From NCBI GenBank assembly GCA_017443025.1, contig JAFSPG010000018.1, positions 186,001-250,000 on the forward strand: a stretch of 64,000 bases of DNA, read 5' to 3'. Under the pieces are notes generated by a model, which saw nothing but the letters and a program-made list of their open reading frames with translations, ran no database searches and was not told the origin of the DNA. Of the stretch, positions 43,392 through 52,186 are shown piece after piece. How positions within the stretch are numbered: position 1 is the stretch's first letter; the number at the start of each line of letters is the position of its first letter. A program made the position numbers and the translations under genes. The DNA is from Bacteroidales bacterium. GTDB lineage: Bacteria > Bacteroidota > Bacteroidia > Bacteroidales > UBA932.

Positions 43392-46300
43392 TTATTCTAC
43401 TACGTTCTTAAGTGTAGGATAGCCGTCGGCGTTATCCAACTTCCACTTGGTGGAATCCCAGCCAAGGGCGATAGCCCTATCCTGACAGGTAACTCCAGAA
43501 TCGTCACGGATACCATCAAATCGACCGGTACCGCCCGTAGTGTTGGACGTCTCACTGCCGGGAGTTCTACCGTTCTTATGGGAATAACTCAAGTCGTTGC
43601 GGTAATAGCAGTTAGTAAACGAGGTGGTACCTGAAGTTTGGGCAGCGCTGTGCATCTTGCCAATGATAACACCGTCGGTGGAATTATTGTTCTTTGGATA
43701 AGCGATGGAACTGTGCCAGCCCAGTAAACCGGAAACATTCCACGTGCAGGTGCTTACTCCCGCGCCTCCGATGAATCCACCTACTGCATTTCCAGAATCG
43801 CCAGAATAAATTTGTAGAGAAGCATAGCAATTTGTTGCCTTGAAGATGATACCCGCGTTAATATAACCAGCCATACCACCAAAAAATCCCTGCCAGTTAT
43901 TAATGAGACCTGCAATGTAGCAATTCTCAATAGTGGTTTGCTTTGTTACAACACCAATCAGACCACCAGCCTGGGAGAACGAGTATACCGCGCCGGCAAA
44001 ATAAGATTCGGTGATAGTTGTATTATTAGTCGTACCACCGACAAAGCCTCCTACTCCTTTGGAGCGGTTAGACTTGTAAGTTACGTCAGTCGTGGAATAA
44101 CACTTGGTTATAGTGCCATTCATATTACCAGCTATACCGCCAAGATAATTGACATCATTATTTGCAGCATTACCCTTGACCTCTCCTCCAACGGTCTTGC
44201 AAGAAGTGATGGTGATTGCACCGCCAGCCTCACCGACAATACCGCCGAGAATCTTCGGACCAAGAATTGAAGTGGCGCTTACAGAGCAGTTGGTAATCGA
44301 TGTGCCGCCATTGTGGTTACGGCCAAGGATACCTCCAGTAGGACCATCTGCACCACCATTAATCGTTGCGCCTGATACCGTATTGTTTGTGAACGTTCCT
44401 GCGGCACCGGTATTGGCCCCAGAAATGCCTCCAACGCGATTCGATCCGGTAATGGAACCGGAAGAGTATGTACAATGATCTATGGTACCACCTTTATTAC
44501 GTCCCGTAATGCCTCCTACACCACCGACACCGTTAATGTCTGCTGTTACATCACAATATTCAACCAACGCAGATGTACTACGGGTAAATCCGGCAATACC
44601 ACCAGCGAGAGAAAGCGTCAGACCATCCACGTCATTATCTTTAGTGGCTGTAACGGAACCGGCAACCGTACAATTGGAGATAGTAGGTGCTGCTTCATAT
44701 ACATAACCAAGTACGCCACCAGCGCCAGTTTGAGCAGAGACAGTTGCATCTACATCACAATAACTGATTGAAACCGCCTTACTACTGCGTCCGAGAACAC
44801 CAGCAGCATAGTAACCGGTGGTTGCAATATTGCCATCAACAGTGGCTTTATTAATTGTCACGTTGCCATCCATAATATTACCAACGACACCACCCACATA
44901 TCCCTGGGCCTGATTGATGGTAAGGCTTGAAACCGTTGTCGGGTTGGAGGCGTCGCCAACATTGACAGAGACTGCAGGGTCCCCTGTAGCCTCAATAAGA
45001 CCGATCAGACCACCGGCCCCCTGTTTGCTGTCGGCCTGCGAATCACGGAAAGAAACAGTCATACTGCTGCTCGTATTGCCCTTGATATTTACAGGACCGG
45101 TAGTGCAGGCCACCTTGCCGATGAGGCCGCCAGCACAGTAACGGGCAGCAATTGTTGCGTCAGCAACTGAGCAACCTGTCACTGAAGAAGCTCCTTCGCG
45201 AAGACGACCGATAAGACCACCAACATTCTGGGCATCTTTCCCGTTGAGATCAATGTCGCAGCCATTCAGATCGCAGTTGGAGATAGTAGAATTTATAGCA
45301 TATCCTATGAGGCCACCGACGCCAGTAGTCTCCCCTGGCGAGTTGTTAATAATTATATCCACATTAGTAGCATCCACATTAGTTACGGTAAGGCCATTCG
45401 CAATACCGCAAAGAACACCAGCAGAGCCATTGCTGCCTCCCTGTTGGATGGTAGCTGAGCTAAAAGCAAGATCCTTTACTTCGCCGGAAATTTCGCCAAA
45501 GAAGGAGGACAGGCCCATTTCGTTAGAAGCAATAGAGAAGTTGCTGATAGTGTGGTCATTACCATCAAAGTAGAGAGTATAAGGCGTATGGGGGCTAGCT
45601 TGATTGACCTGGTCCCAAACTGCGTCTTCGAGATCAATGTCGTTGGCCATCTGGAAGTAGAGGCCGGCTGTGGGGTTGGCATCCATCACGGTCTTGACAT
45701 TGCGAAGGTTGTTGACCGTCTTGATAATATACGGGTCTGATGATGTGCCGCTACCACCCCAGAAGAGAGGTTCGTCCCAGTTGTTCTTGTTAAGGGTAAC
45801 AGTCGTGACTTTTCCGCCGGCGATTGTAAATCCGCCCTCGCCGACAGTCTTGACTTTGGTCCAGGGATTATCCTGGTCACCCCACACCTCGATGGTAAGT
45901 TCTGCACCGGCAGGGAGAACTGTCTGCTGCCAGGAGACCATCATAAATGCAGTCAAAACTTTATCTTCGCCAAGGGTGATACCGTCAGAAACACCAGTCT
46001 TAAGAGTAAGTTTGAGCTCGTCTGTGAGAACATCGCTTGCGTTAGTAGCATAGAAAATGGCTGAAGGAGCCTTAAGTGCTACAGAATAAACTTTCGTAAA
46101 TTCTGTCGGGAGCTGAAGACGGAACTTAAGGGCGCCGTTCTGTACAAGGTTGGCATTGTCATAGAACTTAAGCGTGCTGTAATCTGCCACTCCTGCAATC
46201 TTGGCATTCCACTCAAGATGAGAGGTGCCCGCATTGCCATCCTGAATCTGTGCGGCATAACTGCGTGCATTAATCTTTTCAACGGTATCATAAACATCAC

Positions 46301-46649
46301 CGGGATAGAGGATTGTGAAGGTGTCACCTAATACGGGATTCCCGGAAAATGTAGCCGTTACTTCGCCGGCACCGCTGGCAAGAGTAAACTGCTCGGTAGT
46401 AGTACCAATAACAGTGAGTTTGTCGCCTTCTTCCCAGCTGAGGGCAAGACCATTGCCTACTCCCGCATCGTCGAGGGCGACTTTGGTAAACTCGTCCGGA
46501 ATGGAAGCGTTGATAACCGAAGGATTAACAACCTCTTCTCCGGGAACGGGTTTTTCTTCTGATACTTTTTCTTCCTTGGCACATGCCGCTGCAAGACCAA
46601 GAGTAATTGCTGCCATTAACGCAGCGCGGATAATAACATTTTTCTTCAT
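43392..46649 (-). CDS. fimbrillin-like / GLUG-repeat lipoprotein A
   Basis: The ATG at 46649 gives 1085 residues with a signal ending GLAAAC (Cys23). Residues 45-300 form a fimbrillin-like sandwich (ALSWEEGDKLTVIG, FTILYPGDV). LFWGGSGTSSDPYIIKTV marks the junction to about seventeen GLUG-type repeats (VGGLIGYAINSTISNCDL and variants). The C-terminal domain (WNVSGLLGWHSS, GVIIGKMHSAAQ, CYYRNDLSY) matches lipoprotein B. It is preceded by a 44-aa ORF and by the propeller-EEP gene in one operon. Probable surface-exposed beta-helix with binding role; no enzyme motif. Confidence 0.8.
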   Translation of the reverse strand: MKKNVIIRAALMAAITLGLAAACAKEEKVSEEKPVPGEEVVNPSVINASIPDEFTKVALDDAGVGNGLALSWEEGDKLTVIGTTTEQFTLASGAGEVTATFSGNPVLGDTFTILYPGDVYDTVEKINARSYAAQIQDGNAGTSHLEWNAKIAGVADYSTLKFYDNANLVQNGALKFRLQLPTEFTKVYSVALKAPSAIFYATNASDVLTDELKLTLKTGVSDGITLGEDKVLTAFMMVSWQQTVLPAGAELTIEVWGDQDNPWTKVKTVGEGGFTIAGGKVTTVTLNKNNWDEPLFWGGSGTSSDPYIIKTVNNLRNVKTVMDANPTAGLYFQMANDIDLEDAVWDQVNQASPHTPYTLYFDGNDHTISNFSIASNEMGLSSFFGEISGEVKDLAFSSATIQQGGSNGSAGVLCGIANGLTVTNVDATNVDIIINNSPGETTGVGGLIGYAINSTISNCDLNGCDIDLNGKDAQNVGGLIGRLREGASSVTGCSVADATIAARYCAGGLIGKVACTTGPVNIKGNTSSSMTVSFRDSQADSKQGAGGLIGLIEATGDPAVSVNVGDASNPTTVSSLTINQAQGYVGGVVGNIMDGNVTINKATVDGNIATTGYYAAGVLGRSSKAVSISYCDVDATVSAQTGAGGVLGYVYEAAPTISNCTVAGSVTATKDNDVDGLTLSLAGGIAGFTRSTSALVEYCDVTADINGVGGVGGITGRNKGGTIDHCTYSSGSITGSNRVGGISGANTGAAGTFTNNTVSGATINGGADGPTGGILGRNHNGGTSITNCSVSATSILGPKILGGIVGEAGGAITITSCKTVGGEVKGNAANNDVNYLGGIAGNMNGTITKCYSTTDVTYKSNRSKGVGGFVGGTTNNTTITESYFAGAVYSFSQAGGLIGVVTKQTTIENCYIAGLINNWQGFFGGMAGYINAGIIFKATNCYASLQIYSGDSGNAVGGFIGGAGVSTCTWNVSGLLGWHSSIAYPKNNNSTDGVIIGKMHSAAQTSGTTSFTNCYYRNDLSYSHKNGRTPGSETSNTTGGTGRFDGIRDDSGVTCQDRAIALGWDSTKWKLDNADGYPTLKNVVE

Positions 46650-46668
46650 AATTGGCATACGTTAAAGG

Positions 46669-46803
46669 TTAAACAAATTCTTCTTCGAACAAATCGTCTT
46701 CATCCAAATTATGGGGCAAATTCCCACTTTGGCAGAAGGACAGTTCTGTCCACACGACCAGATAAAGAGTCTCTGGTGTTGAGTACTTTTGTTTTCTGTT
46801 CAT
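46669..46803 (-). CDS. 44-aa ORF with acidic tail before GLUG lipoprotein A
   Basis: The ATG at 46803 starts 2 bp after the stop of the propeller-EEP gene; the stop is 19 bp before the lipoprotein ATG. The peptide begins MNRKQKYSTPETLYLVVWTE and ends in an acidic tail (DEDDLFEEEF). It shares spacing of Tyr, Pro-Glu, Leu-Val, Glu-Leu and the acidic end with the 38-aa ORF at 38069-38185. There is no signal peptide. Role unknown; the conserved position supports a real gene. Confidence 0.55.
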   Translation of the reverse strand: MNRKQKYSTPETLYLVVWTELSFCQSGNLPHNLDEDDLFEEEFV

Positions 46804-46805
46804 AA

Positions 46806-48545
46806 TTATTTGGTTTTTGTATTAGATAATATCCAGTCAATGTATATGGGCATATGGTCCGAGCCGCCGCGCATGCCTTCGTGCTCGTCCATTATCAGTT
46901 TCCAGTATTTTACTTTCGTGCTACCGGAGGTAACATAAATATGATCAAGCTGGTAGCCGTTTTTTGCAACCGCAGAGGCATAGCGGCGCATTGAAGAATA
47001 CTCTGCGTTTTCAGCTTTCGCCGCCTTCTTCTTAGCATCGACCATAAAGCCGCAGTTCTCTATCCAGTCAAGCGCAGGGTTCCCGTCCGAACAGTTGAAA
47101 TCGCCCGTACAGAACGACGGATACTCGCCGGCGATCTCGCGAATTTTATTCAATAGCAAGCGTGAGCTTAGCAGCATTGCCTCGTTACTGAGGAAATCGT
47201 AATGGGAGTTGAAATGATAGAATATCTTTCCGGTCTCTTTGTCGCGGAATTTAGCCCAGATGCAAAGGCGCGAACTTCCTCCGCCAAATCCATTTTTCTG
47301 ACCGGGATTCTCTGTATACCAGAAGATACCGTCGTCAAGTTTTTCCACTCTGGATCGCTTCCAGAAAATCGAATTCGAGAAATCTGGCTTTTCGAGGTTT
47401 GTTGAGGCAAAAAAGGACTCATACCGGTCTCCGAGAAGCGCCTTGAGGTCGTTGTATTCCGGTTTGAAGGGCTCTTGAACACCCATTACATCAAAGTCAT
47501 ACTCCCTTACGACCCAATTGACATAAGGCAACCTGTCTTCCCAGGAAGGACGTTTGGGGTCGTCGTGCTTATATTCAATGTTAAATGTTGCCACCCGAAT
47601 TGGCTTTGCCGCCCAATCGCCCATCGGTGAAGTGAGTTTCTTTTGCCATTGTTCGTACTCTGCCCGAGCTTCTTTATTCTTATCGACTATGGTCCTGACA
47701 ACACTCGCATTCTTCACCGCATCCTGCATGCTGAGCCCGATTTCAACTTCAGAGGTTACCGAGAATTTGATTTCTGCAGCGCTACCATTTTCGGGAGCAT
47801 AGGCCCAAGAAATATATATACTTCCGTTGCCGGGGGAGCAAACGACAGGTTTAACGGCATCCATTCTTCCATCGAGCCGCATTCCTCCATACCACGAGGC
47901 GCCTTCGTCGTCGGACAGATACACATAAAGTCCGTCAGGCAAATAACACAACCTCTGGTCCAGTCGGCCATTCTTCACCAAAAGCCACTTGCCGTTCGGA
48001 AGAAGGGTAAGAGAATAATCTTGGAATGGAGTATAAAAGAACGGTTTGGGTTCGCTCCAGCTTTGGCCAAAGTCGGATGATATGCTTACGGATGCCCATT
48101 CATAACCGTGAGCTTGTGTCAGCAGGGCGATTCTGCCATTTTTCAGAGGGAGAAGAACAGGGCGGTTCATACCGTCGTCAACCTTCTGATTTATTGCGAT
48201 TCCCCTGCCGAACGGCATCCAAGTCTTTCCTTTATCCATCGATGCTTCTACGCCCGTCGTCGTACTGTCTTTTTGGAAAGGGCGGAGCATCATGCCGCTG
48301 CGAAGGGTGATAGGATGAAGACGCCTCAACTCGACACTCTCGCTCGAAACGGCAGCTGAAGACCATGTTTCTCCGCCGTCCGGACTGCTGATTGTAAAAA
48401 TCCCACCCTTATATTCGTATGAGAGCACAAAGCTTCCGTCCGAAGTTCCGGACAGGGAAAGAGGTGAGAGATATCCTGGAACAGCAGCGGCTATACCTTG
48501 ATTAATACTCCAAAGAGCGAACAATATGAGAATCAGTTTCTTCAT
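46806..48545 (-). CDS. sialidase-like propeller fused to EEP-family hydrolase
   Basis: This 579-residue exported protein has a signal peptide (MKKLILILFALWSINQGIAAA). Residues 25-290 form a BNR/sialidase-like propeller with four Asp-boxes: SPDGGETW, SMDKGKTW, SSDFGQSW and SDDEGASW. Residues about 315-575 form a complete EEP domain: TFNIEY (Asn), GVQEP (Glu), FNSHYD (His), TGDFNCS (Asp, Asn), LDHIYV and SDHMPI (Asp, His). The arginine triad of true sialidases is not obvious, so the propeller may be a binding module. Start overlaps the stop of the upstream DUF5689-like gene by 4 nt. Confidence 0.85.
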   Translation of the reverse strand: MKKLILILFALWSINQGIAAAVPGYLSPLSLSGTSDGSFVLSYEYKGGIFTISSPDGGETWSSAAVSSESVELRRLHPITLRSGMMLRPFQKDSTTTGVEASMDKGKTWMPFGRGIAINQKVDDGMNRPVLLPLKNGRIALLTQAHGYEWASVSISSDFGQSWSEPKPFFYTPFQDYSLTLLPNGKWLLVKNGRLDQRLCYLPDGLYVYLSDDEGASWYGGMRLDGRMDAVKPVVCSPGNGSIYISWAYAPENGSAAEIKFSVTSEVEIGLSMQDAVKNASVVRTIVDKNKEARAEYEQWQKKLTSPMGDWAAKPIRVATFNIEYKHDDPKRPSWEDRLPYVNWVVREYDFDVMGVQEPFKPEYNDLKALLGDRYESFFASTNLEKPDFSNSIFWKRSRVEKLDDGIFWYTENPGQKNGFGGGSSRLCIWAKFRDKETGKIFYHFNSHYDFLSNEAMLLSSRLLLNKIREIAGEYPSFCTGDFNCSDGNPALDWIENCGFMVDAKKKAAKAENAEYSSMRRYASAVAKNGYQLDHIYVTSGSTKVKYWKLIMDEHEGMRGGSDHMPIYIDWILSNTKTK

Positions 48546-50011
48546 CTGTATCGGATTGCGATGGTGCCGAATTCTATAAATGTCCAGTTGTTATGATTGG
48601 GCCGTATGCTCCAGTTGGCCGAGCCCTCGAGAGCCAGAGTATAGGATTGCCTGCTAATTGGGCAAATTCTCACATAAACGGTCTTCTGCCCGAAAAGAGA
48701 CTTTGGCAGCTTGACCTGATGGGCCGTAAATCCGAGCCCGCATTCCTGTGAAGTGACATAGTGCACGCCGTCGATATCTTTCTCCCACCAAGGAAGCGGA
48801 CGAAGTACAATGGGCGGAATGTCAAGAAGGGCGAAAGTGCGGTTATCGGTCGAAACTTCAACTCCCCAATATACGGGGCACATTCTGGTATTATACGCAT
48901 TGTTGTCGCCGGCAGCGAAATTGAAATCAAGCAGAAGGCTCTCGCCCGAGATATCCTCTGTTGAGAACTGTATCATCACTGCATTACCGCAGTCATCGGC
49001 CCAGTTCCACCAGTTCTTTGCCATCGTCCTTACTTGCATCGAGCCCTTCAGCACCTGGCCGCGATGGCCTCTGGAATATCCTTTGTCCGGCTCGACAACG
49101 GGATTGTTCAGATCCCTGCCTCTATATGTTGAAGCTTCAAAGTCTGTCCATACATAACCACGCCCTTCATCCGGCAACACTTTCTGTCGCTTGATATAGT
49201 GCATGCTGCCCTCGGCAGTATTGAACTCATCGACATTGTCGTTCCAGTTCCATTCGCATATGGTGGTGAACGACGATTTGCCGTTCCATTCCATATCAAA
49301 ACCCTCCTCCTCAAGAACGCGGATTTGAGGAGCGGAGACTTTCCCGTAGCGGACAAGGTCTGATTTAACCAGTATTCCTGATACGTTCCCAACTCCCTGA
49401 GGGACGCCCTTGCCGGTGCGCCGCCAAGGCACGCGAGAATTGAAAACCGCATAGAAGGACGCACCCGAAGCATCAGTCATCAGAGTTTGCCAGGTACCCA
49501 TCATACCGGCATAAGACTCAAGGATGTCGCAATATGAGCCATCCTTGAATACGAATTCACTCTCAGGGATTGTCACCCAGGTATAGAGGTCGTCATCAGA
49601 TATTTCCTTAACGCGGCGTATCCTTGTAGGCACATCGGTTTTTACCCCCGGCTCGACCGACAGTACGGCTCCGTTGGGAATGTCGCGAATCACCCGTCCA
49701 TTATCCTCGATGGTGGCCTCTGATATGTCTATCTTTACGTGGGAATAGCGATCCAACTTTCTGGCCTCAGGATCAAGATGTTGGAATACAAGCTTCACAC
49801 CTCTGTATGAATCCCCCGTCTTAACCTCCAGGTATGCCGTACGGTTATTCTGAGTCGCAGATGCTGACCTGTAATTGGATTGAACGGCATCATCGAGATT
49901 AGGATTTGCCGGAGAGGATATGACTATTCCCTCGAGAATCTGTGATTTCTCGACTTCGGATCCGCCCGCGAAAATAGCAGCAAATGTCAGTATGACACTC
50001 GTTAATATCAT
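48542..50011 (-). CDS. DUF5689-like protein, short paralogue
   Basis: This 489-residue protein is the third of three tandem paralogues. It lacks BACON-type repeats and starts with a short hydrophobic segment (MILTSVILTFAAIFAGG) without a lipobox cysteine. The shared core has NSRVPWRRTGKGVPQGVGNVSGILV; the C-terminal sandwich ends SLFGQKTVYVRICPISRQ and FIEFGTIAIRYR. No catalytic residues are recognised. It overlaps the genes on both sides by 4 nt, so it is fully coupled. It may be an extracellular binding protein for the locus substrate. Confidence 0.78.
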   Translation of the reverse strand: MILTSVILTFAAIFAGGSEVEKSQILEGIVISSPANPNLDDAVQSNYRSASATQNNRTAYLEVKTGDSYRGVKLVFQHLDPEARKLDRYSHVKIDISEATIEDNGRVIRDIPNGAVLSVEPGVKTDVPTRIRRVKEISDDDLYTWVTIPESEFVFKDGSYCDILESYAGMMGTWQTLMTDASGASFYAVFNSRVPWRRTGKGVPQGVGNVSGILVKSDLVRYGKVSAPQIRVLEEEGFDMEWNGKSSFTTICEWNWNDNVDEFNTAEGSMHYIKRQKVLPDEGRGYVWTDFEASTYRGRDLNNPVVEPDKGYSRGHRGQVLKGSMQVRTMAKNWWNWADDCGNAVMIQFSTEDISGESLLLDFNFAAGDNNAYNTRMCPVYWGVEVSTDNRTFALLDIPPIVLRPLPWWEKDIDGVHYVTSQECGLGFTAHQVKLPKSLFGQKTVYVRICPISRQSYTLALEGSANWSIRPNHNNWTFIEFGTIAIRYR

Positions 50012-52179
50012 TTATTGTATCTTATGGCAACGTAGTTTATTGCATTATTGGCCTTGGATGTCGAACCTGCGGTACCGTTGACAAAATCAGTGTCGCAATA
50101 ACCAAGAGTGGTATTTCCCTTCCTGTCGGCCGGAGTAAGCCTGATATAAACATTTTCTTTTCCGAGCATCTGGGTAGGGAGAGTAATATTGATTGGCTTA
50201 TAACCTGCACTTTGCCAAGGCTGAGTAATGGACCACAGAACAATATCCGGCACGGAATACGTGGCTATCTCCTGCCAGGTAGCATCTTTGCCGTTGTTTT
50301 CGGCCCACATGACTTTCCAGTTCACAGGGCTCTTGCCTTCCTGAGAAGCATTTAACGTCGATATCTGAAGAGAAAGCACATCAGAAGAAATGCCTTCTGT
50401 TGAGAAATGCAGTTCCCAGGCATAGAAATCTCCCGAGCTGTTTACCCACATTTCTTTCATCCAGGCCATCGGCCAGCCCGAATTTGCGAGCAACTGCCCC
50501 TTTTCTACGCTTCCGGTATAAGCAGATGCGTAATCAGAGCCGTCCTCCAGAATAACCCCGAAACCATTTTCGTTGGTACAGCCGCTGAAAACAGGGCCAA
50601 GATAACTCTGATCGTAAACCGGATAGCAAAGAGTGTTGTAAGTGGTATTATAAGAAGAAGTGTAAGTATGAGTCATTGTACCCTTCCCGGCTGTTGCGCT
50701 CCAACTGCGGTCGGCATTGCCCTGACGCAAGTATCTCCATTCGCAGATAAGGGCGGAGAAATTATCATCAAATGAATCGGCAAAATCAATATCTTCCCAC
50801 TTCTGATGCCTCAACTGAAGCCTTCCAACGTCCTGGAAGCTCTCATATGATTCGCTTACTACTATTCCGCTGACGCTGCCTCTGCCATCGCCTATCCTCC
50901 TGCCGTCGCGACGATACGGGCAGGAAGTATTTGTATAAACGTACATTGAGTTACCTTCAATGTCACGGATAAGAGAAGCGAACTTCGTTACCCTGTCTGT
51001 CTTATAGATGGAGGTGTATCCTTCATTGAGCGGAGTCAGTCCACCCTTGCGCACAGGGAATTCGCAGTCCTTGATTGTTACTCTGGTGTAAATATCCGAA
51101 TCCTTGAGATTTGCGATATAAAGGACCTTCGACGGGATTGCAGCCTCTCCGACAACGGAGGAAGATGCAACCATTGAAGAACGAATATTTGAGATTACGT
51201 ATCTGTCGGGCTTTGGCAACTTGCGGATTTGCGCCCCGGAAAGGAGCAGTGTTATTTTGCTGTACGGCTCGAAGACATTATCCTGCTCGCTGACAGTTTC
51301 AAGAAGGAATCCATACTTGCCGTCAATGCTTTCAAAGATTGCACTTCTGTCGGTGACGGTATAATCAATGGAAGTAGACGTCCTTTGGGTATTTTCCGTT
51401 ACGTTTTTGGAAGCATTGTCGCTTACGATGTAGCCCTCAAGGAAGTAGTTGTCGTTTATGACGGAGGGATCTTCAGTGGCAAGGCTCCGTATCAATTCGA
51501 AGGTTGCAGGTTTACCCACAAGATTGCCCGACGCGGCGCTTGTGGCCTGTGTAAGATTGATGTCGCGGTGCATCTTCTGCGCCCATCCGTTAGTCCAAGA
51601 GAGGGTTAAAACCGCACTGCGGACATTATCCGGAGACATATTGTCGTCTGTCCTAATCTTTATGACGTCCTCCAACACGCTGCACGCCTTGACCCAGGAG
51701 CCGCCTTCGGCGTCAAGATACCTTACGGTTGCTTTGACTGATGATGGCTTCAGCGATACTTCTGCCGGAATTTCAGTGTCGCCCATATTGTTATAGACGA
51801 TAACACTCGTGGCGGCTACTTTGAGCGTGTCAACAAAGCCGTCCTGGCGCAGGATAACAGTATCTTTTCTTGAAACTGATGAAGCGCTGAACAGCACCCT
51901 GGTATATCTACGCATACCATTGTTGGCCTGAACCTTGATTTTCAGCGTGCCGTCTGAGGAGAATCTTGTAGCACTAAGTTCAGCCCACGGAGCCTCATCA
52001 AGCAAAGAAATGGTTCCGGAAAGATTTGCATAGTATGGAATCTCGACCTCTCCGCCGTCAGAGGAAGATAGAACTATCTTCGGGACGGCACCAAGATCAA
52101 CGGCTTTGACCAGATCTTTGTCGTCATAGTTACACGCCGAGATGGCCAGGACCAGCAAGGGAATTAATATCTTTTTCAT
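50008..52179 (-). CDS. BACON/DUF5689-like lipoprotein, middle paralogue
   Basis: The ATG at 52179 gives 723 residues and a signal MKKILIPLLVLAISAC (Cys16). Residues 25-210 contain about two BACON-type immunoglobulin-like repeats (EIPYYANLSGTISLL...VILRQDGF). The DUF5689-like core follows, with NTSCPYRRDGRRIGDGRGSV. The C-terminal sandwich ends MLGKENVYIRLTPADRKG and INYVAIRYNK. BACON domains are usually mucin- or glycan-binding or spacers. The pattern matches its neighbours on both sides, so it arose by tandem duplication. Confidence 0.8.
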   Translation of the reverse strand: MKKILIPLLVLAISACNYDDKDLVKAVDLGAVPKIVLSSSDGGEVEIPYYANLSGTISLLDEAPWAELSATRFSSDGTLKIKVQANNGMRRYTRVLFSASSVSRKDTVILRQDGFVDTLKVAATSVIVYNNMGDTEIPAEVSLKPSSVKATVRYLDAEGGSWVKACSVLEDVIKIRTDDNMSPDNVRSAVLTLSWTNGWAQKMHRDINLTQATSAASGNLVGKPATFELIRSLATEDPSVINDNYFLEGYIVSDNASKNVTENTQRTSTSIDYTVTDRSAIFESIDGKYGFLLETVSEQDNVFEPYSKITLLLSGAQIRKLPKPDRYVISNIRSSMVASSSVVGEAAIPSKVLYIANLKDSDIYTRVTIKDCEFPVRKGGLTPLNEGYTSIYKTDRVTKFASLIRDIEGNSMYVYTNTSCPYRRDGRRIGDGRGSVSGIVVSESYESFQDVGRLQLRHQKWEDIDFADSFDDNFSALICEWRYLRQGNADRSWSATAGKGTMTHTYTSSYNTTYNTLCYPVYDQSYLGPVFSGCTNENGFGVILEDGSDYASAYTGSVEKGQLLANSGWPMAWMKEMWVNSSGDFYAWELHFSTEGISSDVLSLQISTLNASQEGKSPVNWKVMWAENNGKDATWQEIATYSVPDIVLWSITQPWQSAGYKPINITLPTQMLGKENVYIRLTPADRKGNTTLGYCDTDFVNGTAGSTSKANNAINYVAIRYNK

Positions 52180-52186
52180 AGGCATA

